A DNA stretch of 64,000 nt, taken from the NCBI GenBank assembly GCA_030528885.1, contig JAUMXY010000001.1, positions 38,198-102,197 of the forward strand, read 5' to 3'. How positions within the stretch are numbered: position 1 is the stretch's first letter; the number at the start of each line of letters is the position of its first letter. Source of the DNA: Bacteroidales bacterium. GTDB taxonomy: Bacteria > Bacteroidota > Bacteroidia > Bacteroidales > Bacteroidaceae. Both the position numbers and the translations under genes were made by a program. Shown in pieces: positions 10,633 to 20,118 of this stretch. Under the pieces are notes generated by a model, which saw only the letters and a list, made by a program, of their open reading frames with translations, had not been told where the DNA came from and made no database searches.

Positions 10633-10724
10633 GTTCAAGTGAGTGGCTTGTCCATTGTCAAGTGAGTTGGTTGTTTGTTGTCAAATGAAAGGGTTGTCCA
10701 CCAACAAGTGAGTTGGTTGTCCAT
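10633..10724. repeat. Four imperfect 23-bp tandem repeats
   Basis: Four consecutive 23-bp units begin at 10633, 10656, 10679 and 10702. They share the pattern tcAAgTGAgttggtTGTccat; units 2 and 3 are the most diverged. They lie upstream of prfA and downstream of purM. The role is unknown; a protein-binding array or a slipped-strand expansion are both possible. Confidence 0.85.
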
Positions 10725-10750
10725 CGCGCAGAGGAAGGGCGAAAAGGTAC

Positions 10751-10801
10751 GCCCGCAATCGTAATTACGATGAAGGAACAGGGGTAATTACGGTTGCGGG
10801 C
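10751..10801. repeat. Intergenic inverted repeat, 17-bp arms
   Basis: The arms 10751-10767 and 10785-10801 are complementary except for one mismatch, with a 17-base loop. It lies 33 bp beyond the purM stop codon, where it could help end or stabilise the purM transcript. No T-run follows, so a rho-independent terminator is not clear. Confidence 0.75.
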
Positions 10802-10834
10802 TCAAGATGATTCAGTTGTGCGGCTGAATGAAAA

Positions 10835-12010
10835 TCAATAGTTGAATTCGCCGAATTCGCTCTTGATGGTGAGTGATTTCTTGCCTTCTTCGATGCGTCC
10901 AACAATCTGAGCGTCTATGTTGAACGATTTGCTGATGGCAATGACTTTTTCCGCGTTTTCGGGCGATAGGTAGACTTCGAGACGGTGGCCCATGTTGAAG
11001 ACTTTGTACATCTCAGCCCAATCTGTTCCTGATTCTTTTGCTATAGCTTTGAAGAGTGGGGGAACTGGGAACATGTTGTCCTTGATGACGCGGCAGTTAT
11101 CATTCACAAAGTGAAGAACTTTTGTTTGTGCACCACCAGTACAGTGCACCATGCCGTGGATGTCTGCGCGCATCTCGTCAAGGAGTTTCTTGACCACAGG
11201 AGCATATGTGCGTGTTGGAGAAAGAACAAGCTTCCCGGCATTGACAGGGGCGCCTTCGACAGGATCAGTTAATTTGTAAGAACCAGAATAAACCAGTTCG
11301 TTAGGAACAGCCTTGTCGAAGGATTCCGGGTATTTTTCAGCCAGATACTTTGCAAACACATCGTGACGGGCAGAGGTGAGTCCGTTGCTGCCCATGCCGC
11401 CATTGTACTCCTTTTCGTAAGTGGCTTGTCCGCAGGAAGAAAGGCCTACGATGACGTCGCCTGGGCGGATGTTGGCATTGTCGATGACATCGCTGCGCTT
11501 CATGCGGCAAGTGACGGTGCTGTCGACAATGATGGTGCGCACGAGGTCCCCCACGTCGGCTGTTTCGCCTCCTGTGGCATAGATGCCGATGCCCATATTG
11601 CGCATTTCGGCCAAAAGTTCGTCTGTGCCGTTGATGATAGCCGAGATGACCTCGCCGGGAATGAGCATCTTGTTGCGTCCGATGGTTGAGGAAACAAGGA
11701 TGTTGTCAACTGCGCCGACGCAAAGAAGGTCGTCTGTGTTCATGATGAGCGCGTCTTGTGCAATGCCTTTCCAGACGGATATGTCTCCTGTCTCTTTCCA
11801 ATACATATATGCCAAACTGGATTTTGTGCCAGCTCCGTCGGCATGCATGATGTTGCAGTATTCAGGGTCTCCTCCTAAGATGTCGGGTATGATTTTGCAG
11901 AACGCTTGCGGGAAAATACCTTTGTCGATGTTCTTGATGGCATTGTGCACATCTTCCTTTGCGGCACTTACGCCACGCATCATGTATCTCTGCTTGTTGT
12001 CTATGGCCAT
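10835..12010 (-). CDS. purM: Phosphoribosylformylglycinamidine cyclo-ligase (AIR synthetase)
   Basis: PurM closes the imidazole ring in purine synthesis, turning FGAM into AIR with ATP. The 391-residue protein has the ATP/Mg-binding segments typical of the family: HADGAGTKSSLAY near residue 55, MNTDDLLCVGA near 90, and a glycine-rich ATGGETADVGD. It is a little longer than the roughly 345 residues of the enterobacterial enzyme, as is usual for Bacteroidota members. A minus-strand TACCTTTG at 12051-12058 is a likely -7 box. It is divergent from lpxD. Confidence 0.95.
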   Translation of the reverse strand: MAIDNKQRYMMRGVSAAKEDVHNAIKNIDKGIFPQAFCKIIPDILGGDPEYCNIMHADGAGTKSSLAYMYWKETGDISVWKGIAQDALIMNTDDLLCVGAVDNILVSSTIGRNKMLIPGEVISAIINGTDELLAEMRNMGIGIYATGGETADVGDLVRTIIVDSTVTCRMKRSDVIDNANIRPGDVIVGLSSCGQATYEKEYNGGMGSNGLTSARHDVFAKYLAEKYPESFDKAVPNELVYSGSYKLTDPVEGAPVNAGKLVLSPTRTYAPVVKKLLDEMRADIHGMVHCTGGAQTKVLHFVNDNCRVIKDNMFPVPPLFKAIAKESGTDWAEMYKVFNMGHRLEVYLSPENAEKVIAISKSFNIDAQIVGRIEEGKKSLTIKSEFGEFNY

Positions 12011-12050
12011 TTTGTTGCTAAATTTTGTCGTTTTCTACTTTTTTATGATG

Positions 12051-12119
12051 CAAAGGTAAGGAAAAATTAGGATAATTTATCGTTATATCGAATTTCTTTC
12101 TTAAATTTGCAATCTATTA
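12051..12119. promoter_or_regulatory. Divergent purM/lpxD promoter region
   Basis: On the minus strand TACCTTTG at 12051-12058 fits a -7 box for purM. On the plus strand TAAATTTG at 12112-12119 fits one for lpxD, leaving a leader of about 15 bases before its ATG at 12139. Clear -33 elements were not found for either. Confidence 0.55.
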
Positions 12120-12138
12120 TATGACAAAATAGAATTAA

Positions 12139-13182
12139 ATGGTATTTACTGCACAGCAAATAGCAGGTTATACAGGTGGAACTGTGGATGGAGACCCGAA
12201 TGCGACAATCAGTACTTTCGCTAAGATTGAGGAAGGTACAGAAGGGGCTCTGTCTTTCCTCGCTAATCCTCAATATGAGCAATATATTTATGAGACGAAG
12301 TCAAGCATTGTCCTTGTGAACAAAGACTTTCAGCCGACGCAAGAGGTGAAGGCCACCTTGGTGCGTGTGGATAATGCATACGAGTCTGTCGCAAAGTTGC
12401 TGCAACTCTACCAGAGCATGCAGCAGAAGCGCGTGGGCATTGACCCATTGGCGTTTATCGCCCCGTCGGCCAAGATTGGAAAAGATTGCTATATAGGTCC
12501 GTTTGTGGCGATAGCTGAGGGCGTGGAGATTGGTGATGGCGTGGTGCTGCATCCTCACGTGACCATCGGGCGGGACGCTAAAGTGGGCTGCGGAACGGAA
12601 ATCTACAGCAATGCGGTCATCTACCATCATTGCGTGGTTGGAGCGAATTGCATTCTTCATGCAGGGTGTGTGATTGGAGCAGACGGCTTCGGCTTCGCCC
12701 CGACACCCTCGGGTTATGACAAGATTCCTCAGATTGGAAATGTTGTGATAGAGGATGACGTGGAGATTGGCGCCAATACCTGTGTGGACCGTTCAACCAT
12801 GGGCAGCACCATCATACACAAGGGGGTTAAATTAGACAATCTTGTGCAGATTGCCCACAACGTCGAGGTGGGTTCCAACACGGTGATGTCGGCGCAAGTA
12901 GGTGTTGCAGGCAGCTCGAAAGTTGGAGACTGGTGCATGTTTGCAGGACAGGTGGGCATCGCGGGGCACCTGAAAGTGGGCGACCGTACGACCATGGGTG
13001 CACAAGCAGGCTTGGCTGGAGGAAATCTTGCTCGAAAGGGTGGAGCCACTTTGATGGGCTATCCTGCTATAGAGCATAAGAAGTTTGCTAAAAATATGGC
13101 TGCTCTCAATTCGTTGCCCGACTTGCTGAAAGAAGTCGCAGCATTGAGAAGAGAAGTGGAAGAATTAAAGAAAGGAAAATAA
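12139..13182 (+). CDS. lpxD: UDP-3-O-acylglucosamine N-acyltransferase
   Basis: LpxD adds the second (N-linked) acyl chain in lipid A synthesis. The 347-residue protein starts with the substrate-binding domain ([19 protein letters not shown], then [17 protein letters not shown]). It continues with many left-handed beta-helix hexapeptides (for example [16 protein letters not shown]). The catalytic histidine is expected in [11 protein letters not shown]. The C-terminus is a short charged helix. It is the first gene of a lipid A gene row (lpxD, lpxC-fabZ, lpxA). Length and order match Bacteroidota relatives. Confidence 0.97.
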   Translation: MVFTAQQIAGYTGGTVDGDPNATISTFAKIEEGTEGALSFLANPQYEQYIYETKSSIVLVNKDFQPTQEVKATLVRVDNAYESVAKLLQLYQSMQQKRVGIDPLAFIAPSAKIGKDCYIGPFVAIAEGVEIGDGVVLHPHVTIGRDAKVGCGTEIYSNAVIYHHCVVGANCILHAGCVIGADGFGFAPTPSGYDKIPQIGNVVIEDDVEIGANTCVDRSTMGSTIIHKGVKLDNLVQIAHNVEVGSNTVMSAQVGVAGSSKVGDWCMFAGQVGIAGHLKVGDRTTMGAQAGLAGGNLARKGGATLMGYPAIEHKKFAKNMAALNSLPDLLKEVAALRREVEELKKGK

Positions 13183-13269
13183 TAATGGCGAATAAATAGC
13201 TTTTGGCTCGTCGTAAGTATGATGCTGGAACTTATTTATCTTTATTAGACTAAATTAGACTAATTCGAC

Positions 13270-14652
13270 ATGCAGAATCAACAAACCCTAAAGGAAGCTT
13301 TTACTCTTCAAGGAAAAGGATTGCATACAGGGCAGTTTATCACTGCTGTTTTCAATCCTGCAGAAGAAAACTTCGGATATAAAATTCAGAGAACAGACAT
13401 AGAAGGTCAGCCTGTCATTGATTGCAGCGCAGACTTGGTGGGCGACACTCAGCGGGGCACCGTTTTGGTAAAAGGCGATATAAAGATTAGTACGATAGAG
13501 CATGCTATGGCAGCGCTTTATGCCAATGGAATAGACAATTGCCTCATTCAGCTGGACGGTCCGGAGATGCCCATCTTGGATGGCAGCGCCATGCCTTTTA
13601 TCAAGGAAATCCAGAAGGTGGGCCTGCAGGAACAGAGCGCCAAGAAGGATTATTATGTGGTAAAGCAGAAGATGGAGATAAAGGGCGAGAATGGAGAACA
13701 TCTGATTCTTATTCCTGATGAGCGTTTTTGCGTGAATGCTCAGATTTCTTTCGACTCTCAAATTTTGGATAATCAGTTTGCCAATCTTGAGGATTTGCAA
13801 GACTTCGCCGAAGAGATAGCGTCTGCACGTACATTTGTCTTTGTGCGTGAAATCGAGCCTCTGCTGAATTTGGGACTCATCAAGGGAGGTGACTTGGATA
13901 ATGCCATTGTGATATATGAGAAGGAATTGCCGCAGGAGCGTTATGACAAGCTTGCCGACACGCTGGGCATCCCTCGCATGGACGCTACAAAACTCGGCTA
14001 CATCAATCACAAGCCATTGACTTGGAACAATGAGACTGCACGCCATAAACTGCTCGACATCATTGGCGATTTGGCGCTGGTGGGCAAGCCTATCAAGGGC
14101 CGTGTGATTGCAACAAAGCCTGGGCACACCATAAATAATAAGTTCGCGCGTATGATAAAGAAGGACATCAAGAAACATGAGGTTCAATGTCCTGCATACG
14201 ACCCTAACGAGCTTCCTTTGATGGACGTGAACAAGATTCGCAGCCTGCTTCCTCATCGTTATCCGATGCAATTGGTCGATAAGGTAATCGCTGCCGATGA
14301 CTCTGAGATTGTTGCAGTAAAGAATGTTACCAGCAATGAGCCTTTCTTTACTGGCCACTTCCCACAAGAGCCTGTGATGCCTGGCGTTCTTATCGTCGAG
14401 GCGATGGCGCAGGCTGGCGGGTTGTTGGTGTTGAATAATGTGGAAGAACCTGAAAGATGGTCTACCTACTTTATGAAGATAGACAATGTGAAATTCCGTC
14501 GCAAGGTGGTTCCTGGAGATACGTTGATATTCAAGGTGAAGATGATGGGACCTCTGCGTCGAGGAATCGCTACAATGGCAGGTCTTGTTTTTGTAGGGGA
14601 AACCATTGCTGCAGAAGCAGAATTCACGGCTCAGATTGTGAAAAACAAATAA
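13270..14652 (+). CDS. lpxC-fabZ: Bifunctional UDP-3-O-acyl-GlcNAc deacetylase / 3-hydroxyacyl-ACP dehydratase
   Basis: This 460-residue protein is a fusion. The first roughly 300 residues are LpxC, the zinc deacetylase that commits UDP-acyl-GlcNAc to lipid A; STIEHAMAAL and LDGSAMPF segments are visible. From about residue 315 it is FabZ, the dehydratase of fatty acid elongation, with LLPHRYPMQLVDKV and the catalytic segment FTGHFPQEPVMPGVLIVEAM. The fusion is a hallmark of Bacteroidota and supports the taxonomic call. It lies between lpxD and lpxA on the same strand and is probably cotranscribed. A long open frame on the opposite strand is only a shadow. Confidence 0.97.
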   Translation: MQNQQTLKEAFTLQGKGLHTGQFITAVFNPAEENFGYKIQRTDIEGQPVIDCSADLVGDTQRGTVLVKGDIKISTIEHAMAALYANGIDNCLIQLDGPEMPILDGSAMPFIKEIQKVGLQEQSAKKDYYVVKQKMEIKGENGEHLILIPDERFCVNAQISFDSQILDNQFANLEDLQDFAEEIASARTFVFVREIEPLLNLGLIKGGDLDNAIVIYEKELPQERYDKLADTLGIPRMDATKLGYINHKPLTWNNETARHKLLDIIGDLALVGKPIKGRVIATKPGHTINNKFARMIKKDIKKHEVQCPAYDPNELPLMDVNKIRSLLPHRYPMQLVDKVIAADDSEIVAVKNVTSNEPFFTGHFPQEPVMPGVLIVEAMAQAGGLLVLNNVEEPERWSTYFMKIDNVKFRRKVVPGDTLIFKVKMMGPLRRGIATMAGLVFVGETIAAEAEFTAQIVKNK

Positions 14653-14683
14653 CGAATAGCATAACTTATAAAGCTTGAAATAT

Positions 14684-15457
14684 ATGTCAAAGATTAGTCC
14701 TTTAGCATTTATCGACCCGGAGGCAAAGATTGGTGAGAATTGTGAAATTGGCCCATTCTGCTTCGTTGACAAGAATGTTGTAATTGGCGACAATAATGTA
14801 TTGATGAATAGTGTGACGTTGCTGTCCGGCACTCGCATGGGCGATGGCAACACGCTTTTCCCTGGCGCTGTTATAGGTGCGGTGCCTCAGGACTTGAAGT
14901 TCAAAGGAGAAGAGACGACAGTTGAAATAGGCAACAATAATAAAATCCGTGAGAATGTAACCATCCATCGTGGCACAGCCAGCAAGGGCAAGACTGTTGT
15001 TGGCAGCAATAACTTGATTATGGAGAATGCCCACATCGCTCATGACTGCGTGTTTGGCAACGGCATTATCATGGGCAATTCAACCAAGTTGGCTGGTGAG
15101 GTCGTCGTTGATGACAATGCAATTATTTCAGCAGTTGTGCTCGTTCATCAGTTCTGCCGCATTGGCGGGTATGTGATGGTTCAAGGCGGTACGCGTACCA
15201 GCAAGGACATCCCACCGTTTGTGATGGCTGGTCGTGAGCCTGTTGCTTATGCAGGCTTGAACATTATTGGTCTGCGCCGTCGTGGCTTTAGCCGTGAAAT
15301 CATCGATAACATCACTCATGCTTATCGTCTGATTTATCAATGCAACCTGACTGCAAACGAGGCAATTGAGGCTATTCGAAAAGAAGTTCCTATGAGCAAG
15401 GAGATAGAGTACATTATCGAGTTTGTCTCTAACTCTCAGCGAGGAATTATTAGATAA
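14684..15457 (+). CDS. lpxA: UDP-N-acetylglucosamine acyltransferase
   Basis: LpxA transfers the first 3-hydroxyacyl chain onto UDP-GlcNAc. The 257-residue protein is mainly a left-handed beta-helix (IGENCEIGPFCFVDKNVVIG and further hexapeptides) with the catalytic histidine expected in NAHIAHDCVFG. The C-terminal helical part contains RRRGFSREIID. I chose the ATG at 14684 (MSKISPLAF) rather than a TTG three codons upstream. It follows lpxC-fabZ by 31 bp and precedes the pRiA4b-type gene by 8 bp. Confidence 0.96.
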   Translation: MSKISPLAFIDPEAKIGENCEIGPFCFVDKNVVIGDNNVLMNSVTLLSGTRMGDGNTLFPGAVIGAVPQDLKFKGEETTVEIGNNNKIRENVTIHRGTASKGKTVVGSNNLIMENAHIAHDCVFGNGIIMGNSTKLAGEVVVDDNAIISAVVLVHQFCRIGGYVMVQGGTRTSKDIPPFVMAGREPVAYAGLNIIGLRRRGFSREIIDNITHAYRLIYQCNLTANEAIEAIRKEVPMSKEIEYIIEFVSNSQRGIIR

Positions 15458-15465
15458 AGAAAGAC

Positions 15466-16005
15466 ATGATATACAGATTTACCATCATTTCCGATGAAGT
15501 GGAAGGCTTCATGCGTGAAATTCAGATAGATGCTGATGCGAAGTTTCTTGACTTGCATAAGTTGATACTTGAATCATGTGGCTATGAAGATAATCAACTG
15601 ACTTCTTTTACCATTTGCGAGAATGGTTGGGAGAAAGGGCAGGAAATCACTTTGGAGGAGATGGACCTGGATGCAGATGAAGATAGCTTCATCATGGCTG
15701 AGACGGAATTGAGTGAGTTCCTCGAGGATGAGAAGCAACATCTTCTTTATACTTTTGACCCGCTTGCTGACCGTGTGTTCTTTATTGAACTGTCTGAAAT
15801 CAAGACGGGCAAGAATCTTTCCTCTGGCAAGATAACCCGTTCTTGTGGCGATGCGCCAGCGCAAGCTTTGGATTTTGATGAGATGTTTGCGCGTAACCCT
15901 ATTGATACCGCATCTGGCATTATGGACGATGACGGGATGTTTGGTGATGAGATTGACGCGAGCGAGATAGATCTTGAGGGATATGACATCAGCGATGATT
16001 TTTAG
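15466..16005 (+). CDS. pRiA4b ORF-3-like family protein
   Basis: The 179-residue acidic protein begins [21 protein letters not shown]. It continues with a ubiquitin-like beta-grasp pattern ([34 protein letters not shown]) typical of the plasmid pRiA4b ORF-3 family (PF07929). The C-terminal 40 residues are very rich in Asp and Glu. The family has no settled function. It sits 8 bp after lpxA and 38 bp before miaA, a position I recall for homologues in other Bacteroidota. It is expected to be cytoplasmic. Confidence 0.85.
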   Translation: MIYRFTIISDEVEGFMREIQIDADAKFLDLHKLILESCGYEDNQLTSFTICENGWEKGQEITLEEMDLDADEDSFIMAETELSEFLEDEKQHLLYTFDPLADRVFFIELSEIKTGKNLSSGKITRSCGDAPAQALDFDEMFARNPIDTASGIMDDDGMFGDEIDASEIDLEGYDISDDF

Positions 16006-16043
16006 CGCATAAAATCGTCTGTAACAGTTGCTGTTCTCATGCT

Positions 16044-16958
16044 ATGAAAAATCTTCTTGTACTTCTTGGACCTACTGGAGTAGGGAAGACTGAATTGAGT
16101 TTGCAGTTGGCAGAGCGCTTCCGCTGTCCTGTTATCAATGCTGATTCTCGTCAAATATACAAAGGAATCAAGATTGGAACTGCTGCTCCGACAGCAGAAG
16201 AACTTGCACGTGTAAAGCACTATTTTGTCCACACTCTTGAATTGGACGAGTATTATAGTGCTGCTGAATACGAAAAAGATGTGTTGAATCTGCTGTCAGA
16301 ACTCTTCAAGAAGCACGATACTGTAATTCTCTCTGGTGGCAGCATGATGTACATTGATGCTGTGACAAAAGGCATTGATGATATTCCGACTGTTGATGAA
16401 GAGACCAGGGCTATGCTGAAACAGCGCTTTGACCAAGAAGGATTAGCGCCCTTATTGGAAGAATTGAAGCTGTTAGACCCTGAATACTATGAAATTGTAG
16501 ATAAGCGCAATCACAAGAGGGTTGTGCATGCGCTGGAAATCTGTTATATGACAGGTCGCACCTATACTTCATTTCGTACCAATGCCTCCAAGGAACGTCC
16601 TTTCAGGATTGTGAAGTTTGGCTTGAGCCGTGAACGTGACATCTTGTTTCAGCGTATCAATGAACGGGTGGACAAGATGATGCTTGAGGGCTTTATGGAC
16701 GAAGCGAAAGCTGTTTTCCCTTTGAGGCACTTGAATTCTCTCAATACCGTTGGCTATAAAGAACTTTTCAATGTGATTGAGGGTCTGTGGGAACGGCCCA
16801 TGGCTGTAGAACGCATCAAGAAGAATACACGGGTTTATGCCAAGAAGCAGATGACCTGGTATAAGCATGATACAGATATCCATTGGCTGGATGCCGACAG
16901 GATGAGTGTTCAGGATATGCTGCTGCAGATAGAGAAAGAGTTGAAAGCGACACCTTAG
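16044..16958 (+). CDS. miaA: tRNA dimethylallyltransferase
   Basis: MiaA puts the isopentenyl group on A37 of tRNAs that read codons starting with U. The 304-residue product has the P-loop GPTGVGKT at residues 9-16, the DSRQIYKG segment that contacts tRNA, and [12 protein letters not shown]. The C-terminal part includes [12 protein letters not shown], the usual KRQxTWF-like motif. Its stop codon overlaps the end of the convergent aroE gene by four bases. Confidence 0.96.
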   Translation: MKNLLVLLGPTGVGKTELSLQLAERFRCPVINADSRQIYKGIKIGTAAPTAEELARVKHYFVHTLELDEYYSAAEYEKDVLNLLSELFKKHDTVILSGGSMMYIDAVTKGIDDIPTVDEETRAMLKQRFDQEGLAPLLEELKLLDPEYYEIVDKRNHKRVVHALEICYMTGRTYTSFRTNASKERPFRIVKFGLSRERDILFQRINERVDKMMLEGFMDEAKAVFPLRHLNSLNTVGYKELFNVIEGLWERPMAVERIKKNTRVYAKKQMTWYKHDTDIHWLDADRMSVQDMLLQIEKELKATP

Positions 16959-17686
16959 TCGTTCCAGATTCTCCAAGATTCAAGAGCTTGAAGATGCAGC
17001 ATCTCAAGACCATTTTTTACACAGGCGCCCATTGTGGCGCCTTTTTTCATGAAAAGTGTTTCGAGAGGATTGTACACGAGATCGTAAAGAAGGTGGCGTT
17101 CATTCATGTCTTCATAGGGTAGGGCGGGGCACTCGTCCACATGAGGAAACATGCCTGCTGGTGAGCAGTTCACGATTACTTCATACTCTTTCAGCACCTC
17201 TGTTGTGACCTCTTCATACGTAATCATCCCTTGTCGTGCTGTTCGACTCACAAACAGCGTTTCCATCCCCAACTTCTCTTCCAACCCATAGTGAATAGCT
17301 TTTGATGCGCCTCCAGTTCCAAGTATCAGTGCTTTCTTGTGGTGAGGCTTCAGCAGCGGACGGATGCTGTTGACAAAGCCGATTACGTCGCTGTTGTAGC
17401 CAATCAAACCTTCTTTCGAGACTTTCACTACGTTTACCGCACCAATCGCCTTTGCTTCCTTGCTGATTTCATCCAGATGCTGCATCACCTGCTGCTTATA
17501 AGGGATGGTCACGTTCAGCCCTCTCAACGTTGAGGAGTTCTTGATGATGTTGGGAAACTCCTCAATGCTTGGTATCTCAAAGTTCAGATATTGCGCATCA
17601 ATCCCTTCTTTCGCAAATTTCTCCGTGAAGAATTTGCGAGAAAAGGAATGTCCCAATGGGTAGCCAATCAATCCGTATGTGTTCAT
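16955..17686 (-). CDS. aroE: Shikimate dehydrogenase
   Basis: AroE reduces 3-dehydroshikimate to shikimate with NADPH in aromatic amino acid synthesis. The 243-residue product has the substrate-binding [13 protein letters not shown] at the start, the catalytic Lys in NVTIPYKQ, and the NADP-binding [10 protein letters not shown]. It is slightly shorter than the Escherichia coli enzyme but complete. It is the last gene of the minus-strand row purC - ubiE - RAYT - S41 - aroE and starts 22 bp after the S41 gene. It overlaps the end of miaA. Confidence 0.95.
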   Translation of the reverse strand: MNTYGLIGYPLGHSFSRKFFTEKFAKEGIDAQYLNFEIPSIEEFPNIIKNSSTLRGLNVTIPYKQQVMQHLDEISKEAKAIGAVNVVKVSKEGLIGYNSDVIGFVNSIRPLLKPHHKKALILGTGGASKAIHYGLEEKLGMETLFVSRTARQGMITYEEVTTEVLKEYEVIVNCSPAGMFPHVDECPALPYEDMNERHLLYDLVYNPLETLFMKKGATMGACVKNGLEMLHLQALESWRIWND

Positions 17687-17708
17687 TTTTTTCTTTTAGT
17701 TGTTTTTT

Positions 17709-18839
17709 TTAATGTTTTTTCAAATCATCTGCCACCCACAGCACCCACTCGTCGATGTTGTCGGTGAGACGCTTTGGATATGGGAGGGTGATGCGTACAT
17801 CGGGAGCTATGCCATTTGCCCCAAAGACGTGATGTTCCAAAAACTCTTTTTGCTTGATGCAGGTGGGATAGGTCAAATAGATGTCGGCATTGGGAAATTT
17901 TGTATAGTAAACATTGCCCGTTAGGTCAGCACCGAAGGTTCTTTCCTTGCCATAGACCTTCGTGCGGCTGCTAACTCCTTTGACGTATAGCTGAATCAAG
18001 CTTTCTCCTGCGCTGCATGTGCCGTTGTCAACAAGGATGGCGGCTCGTTTAGGCAAAAGTTTGGGAGTGACTTCGCTTGCGTCATACGATGTCCATAGCT
18101 CAAAATCGTTCTTTCCTAAACTGTCCTTGCATTGCTTGAGGAAATCCTTAAAGTACGAATTATTGGGACTCTCAGATAATGCATATTCCCAAAAACTTTG
18201 ATTGTGTTTCGTGTTGCGGAAGAAATTGTCAATAGTCCCTTCTCGCCGTTGGTCAACGAGCATATCAATGAAGGGGTTCCAGATGCCGGTATTGCCTCCT
18301 TCATTTCCTCTCACGTCGATAATCAGATGTTCACAGCCTGATTTCTGAAAATCTTTGGCAGCCTGCTGTACCCATTCGGTTGTGGGATTCTTGCCTACGC
18401 ACGAAGGTACACGCACCAACCACGTCTGCTCATCCACCTTGCATGAAACGGGCTGTGGGTTGTACTCCATCATCTTCTTGTAGTCGATGTGGACAGGCTG
18501 CTCGTAGCTCTCCCATAATGCCGTATTGTTAAGCTGATAGTGCGTATCGAAGTTCTTGTAGAACCAGATGGCGTATTCGCAAACCGCTTTTTCTATGTTT
18601 GCTTTTCCCTTTGCGACCTGCTTCCTCAGTTGTTTCTTCAGCGTCTCGTATTTTTTTCGATACCCCTGCTCCATGATAGCTGGAAAAGCGGCATAATTCT
18701 CCTCAGTAAAAGTGACTATATAGTCAAAGTCTTCCAAGTTGCGCTTGATGCTGTCAGGAACAGTTGCGTTCGCTACAAGGCAGACGAGTGTAAGCAATAC
18801 TGTGAAGGTATTTTTGATGAGTAAGTGCTTCTTTGTCAT
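17709..18839 (-). CDS. Secreted S41 family peptidase
   Basis: The 376-residue protein has a signal peptide (TFTVLLTLVCLVANA within the first 26 residues) and a C-terminal S41 (tail-specific protease) fold. The segment EHLIIDVRGNEGG and the expected catalytic serine in LVDNGTCSAGESL are visible. The usual nearby lysine region reads YGKERTFGADL and is less clear, so a tricorn-like arrangement is possible. No PDZ domain was recognised. It should act in the periplasm or at the surface. It lies with short gaps between the RAYT gene (18 bp) and aroE (22 bp). Confidence 0.8.
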   Translation of the reverse strand: MTKKHLLIKNTFTVLLTLVCLVANATVPDSIKRNLEDFDYIVTFTEENYAAFPAIMEQGYRKKYETLKKQLRKQVAKGKANIEKAVCEYAIWFYKNFDTHYQLNNTALWESYEQPVHIDYKKMMEYNPQPVSCKVDEQTWLVRVPSCVGKNPTTEWVQQAAKDFQKSGCEHLIIDVRGNEGGNTGIWNPFIDMLVDQRREGTIDNFFRNTKHNQSFWEYALSESPNNSYFKDFLKQCKDSLGKNDFELWTSYDASEVTPKLLPKRAAILVDNGTCSAGESLIQLYVKGVSSRTKVYGKERTFGADLTGNVYYTKFPNADIYLTYPTCIKQKEFLEHHVFGANGIAPDVRITLPYPKRLTDNIDEWVLWVADDLKKH

Positions 18840-18857
18840 GTCAATTTTATTGTTTGC

Positions 18858-20111
18858 CTATTCTTCTTTCCACCACGAATCTTTAGTACGGCATAGAGCT
18901 TGGACAATGCAATTCATAGTCTTGCATTCAGCCACAGAGATGGGTTCGTGGGTATGTCGATAAATGTAACGCCACGGGGTGACGATGAGCAGTTTGTTAG
19001 TGGCACATAGGTCTATGCGTCGCTCCGAGGGGTGGTATCGTTCTGGTAATCCGTTGTCTTCTATGTTGATGACAGGGAATCCTTGTTGGATGGCTGTGTC
19101 AATAATTTCTTGTTCGCCTTTAGCTATGCGGGCAGAGACGAGGATGGCTCCTGCTGATGCAGCGGTGAGGCACTGCTGTTTCTGTTGGGTGAACAGGTGC
19201 TTGTCTTTTCTATGGCAGACAACTGGGAGCAGTCGCTGGTTCAGTAACTGACGGTTTCCGTAGGTGTCGCAGGTCACCATTCCATTGTCAATGAGCAGCC
19301 GCTTCTGGATGTTATTCCATTTGTCTTCATCGAAGAGAGAGGAGCCGCATTCGCGCCGCAGATAGCCTTTCAGGGCTGAGAGTTTGAGGGCGGTGTCGAT
19401 GCCGCCTCGTTGTGGATGCAGGACGTGGGGGTGACGGTTGCGCATGAGGCGGCTGCGTGGGTTGTTGTAGATGTAGCGGCGCTGTGTGTCGAGTTGGCCG
19501 GGTTGGAGTGGCATGACATCAACATAGCCGTAGGCGAAGAGGGGCGGACGGTTGGTGGTGCCGGTGGAAGGGACTTTGAACCCATGCGGGTAAACCGCAT
19601 GGCGCAGGCTGGGGGTGCCTTCTTGTGGGCTGCTTGCGTCGGCAGGTTTGCCCTGCTGCTTTTGTTCGTTGCCCTGCCGCTCTTTTGTGTAGTAGCCCTC
19701 TGCTTTTAGACCTGTCATTTCCCAATAGCGGCGGTTGCAGCCTTTCTTGAAGCCGGCTATCACCTGCCCCAGATGGGTGGGACGCCCACTTTTGCTGATA
19801 ATGTCATGATGCACCACGGCTATGAAGTGCAGGTGTTCGGGCATCACCACATGGTCCAGTATCTCTGTCATGGGATAGTGTGCCGTGATGCTCTTTGTCA
19901 ATTCTTCCTCCACCATCTTCCCGATGTTTGTCAATTCCACTCTTGGCGCATCAGCATCGCCATCAGGCTTGTCAAGATTCCCTACCACCTGCCCAAATGG
20001 TTGCCATTGTCGTTCTGCCACATTGATGGTGATGTGGTAAGTCCCAGGCATGCGGTAGTTCTTCTTCTGACATCGACGTCCCATGCAGTGTGTCTCATGC
20101 TGTTCGCTCAT
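18858..20111 (-). CDS. REP-associated tyrosine transposase (Y1/HUH) with extra C-terminal domain
   Basis: The 417-residue product carries an N-terminal Y1 transposase domain of the RAYT type. It has a first strand MPGTYHITINV, the HUH motif as His-Leu-His in PEHLHF (residues 93-95 from the chosen start) and the likely catalytic tyrosine in RRYIYNNPR (residue 213). A low-complexity insert of about 50 residues splits the domain. The last 170 residues are a separate domain; AGAILVSARIAKGE and CATNKLLIVTPW recall a DprA/SLOG-like Rossmann fold, with low confidence. I chose the ATG at 20111 because AGGAG precedes it and it begins eight bases after the ubiE stop; another ATG at 20159 would overlap ubiE. 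RAYTs are usually single-copy and tied to REP palindromes. Confidence 0.8.
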   Translation of the reverse strand: MSEQHETHCMGRRCQKKNYRMPGTYHITINVAERQWQPFGQVVGNLDKPDGDADAPRVELTNIGKMVEEELTKSITAHYPMTEILDHVVMPEHLHFIAVVHHDIISKSGRPTHLGQVIAGFKKGCNRRYWEMTGLKAEGYYTKERQGNEQKQQGKPADASSPQEGTPSLRHAVYPHGFKVPSTGTTNRPPLFAYGYVDVMPLQPGQLDTQRRYIYNNPRSRLMRNRHPHVLHPQRGGIDTALKLSALKGYLRRECGSSLFDEDKWNNIQKRLLIDNGMVTCDTYGNRQLLNQRLLPVVCHRKDKHLFTQQKQQCLTAASAGAILVSARIAKGEQEIIDTAIQQGFPVINIEDNGLPERYHPSERRIDLCATNKLLIVTPWRYIYRHTHEPISVAECKTMNCIVQALCRTKDSWWKEE

Positions 20112-20118
20112 GGCTCCT

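Larger units (their letters stand above)
10518..10834. other. Intergenic region between purM and prfA
   Basis: These 317 bases hold the prfA promoter element (10537-10544), four 23-bp tandem repeats (10633-10724) and an inverted repeat (10751-10801). No coding frame of interest was seen. Confidence 0.7.

Noticed and set aside
10633..10724. CRISPR array
   Set aside because: The units are direct tandem copies with no spacers between them, and no cas genes are near.
13288..14853. Open frame of 521 codons on the minus strand
   Set aside because: It lies opposite lpxC-fabZ, has no family features, and arises from the codon use of the real gene.
17709..18839. Second inactive S41 protein
   Set aside because: The serine strand (TCSAGE) is intact; only the lysine position is uncertain, so it is kept as a peptidase.
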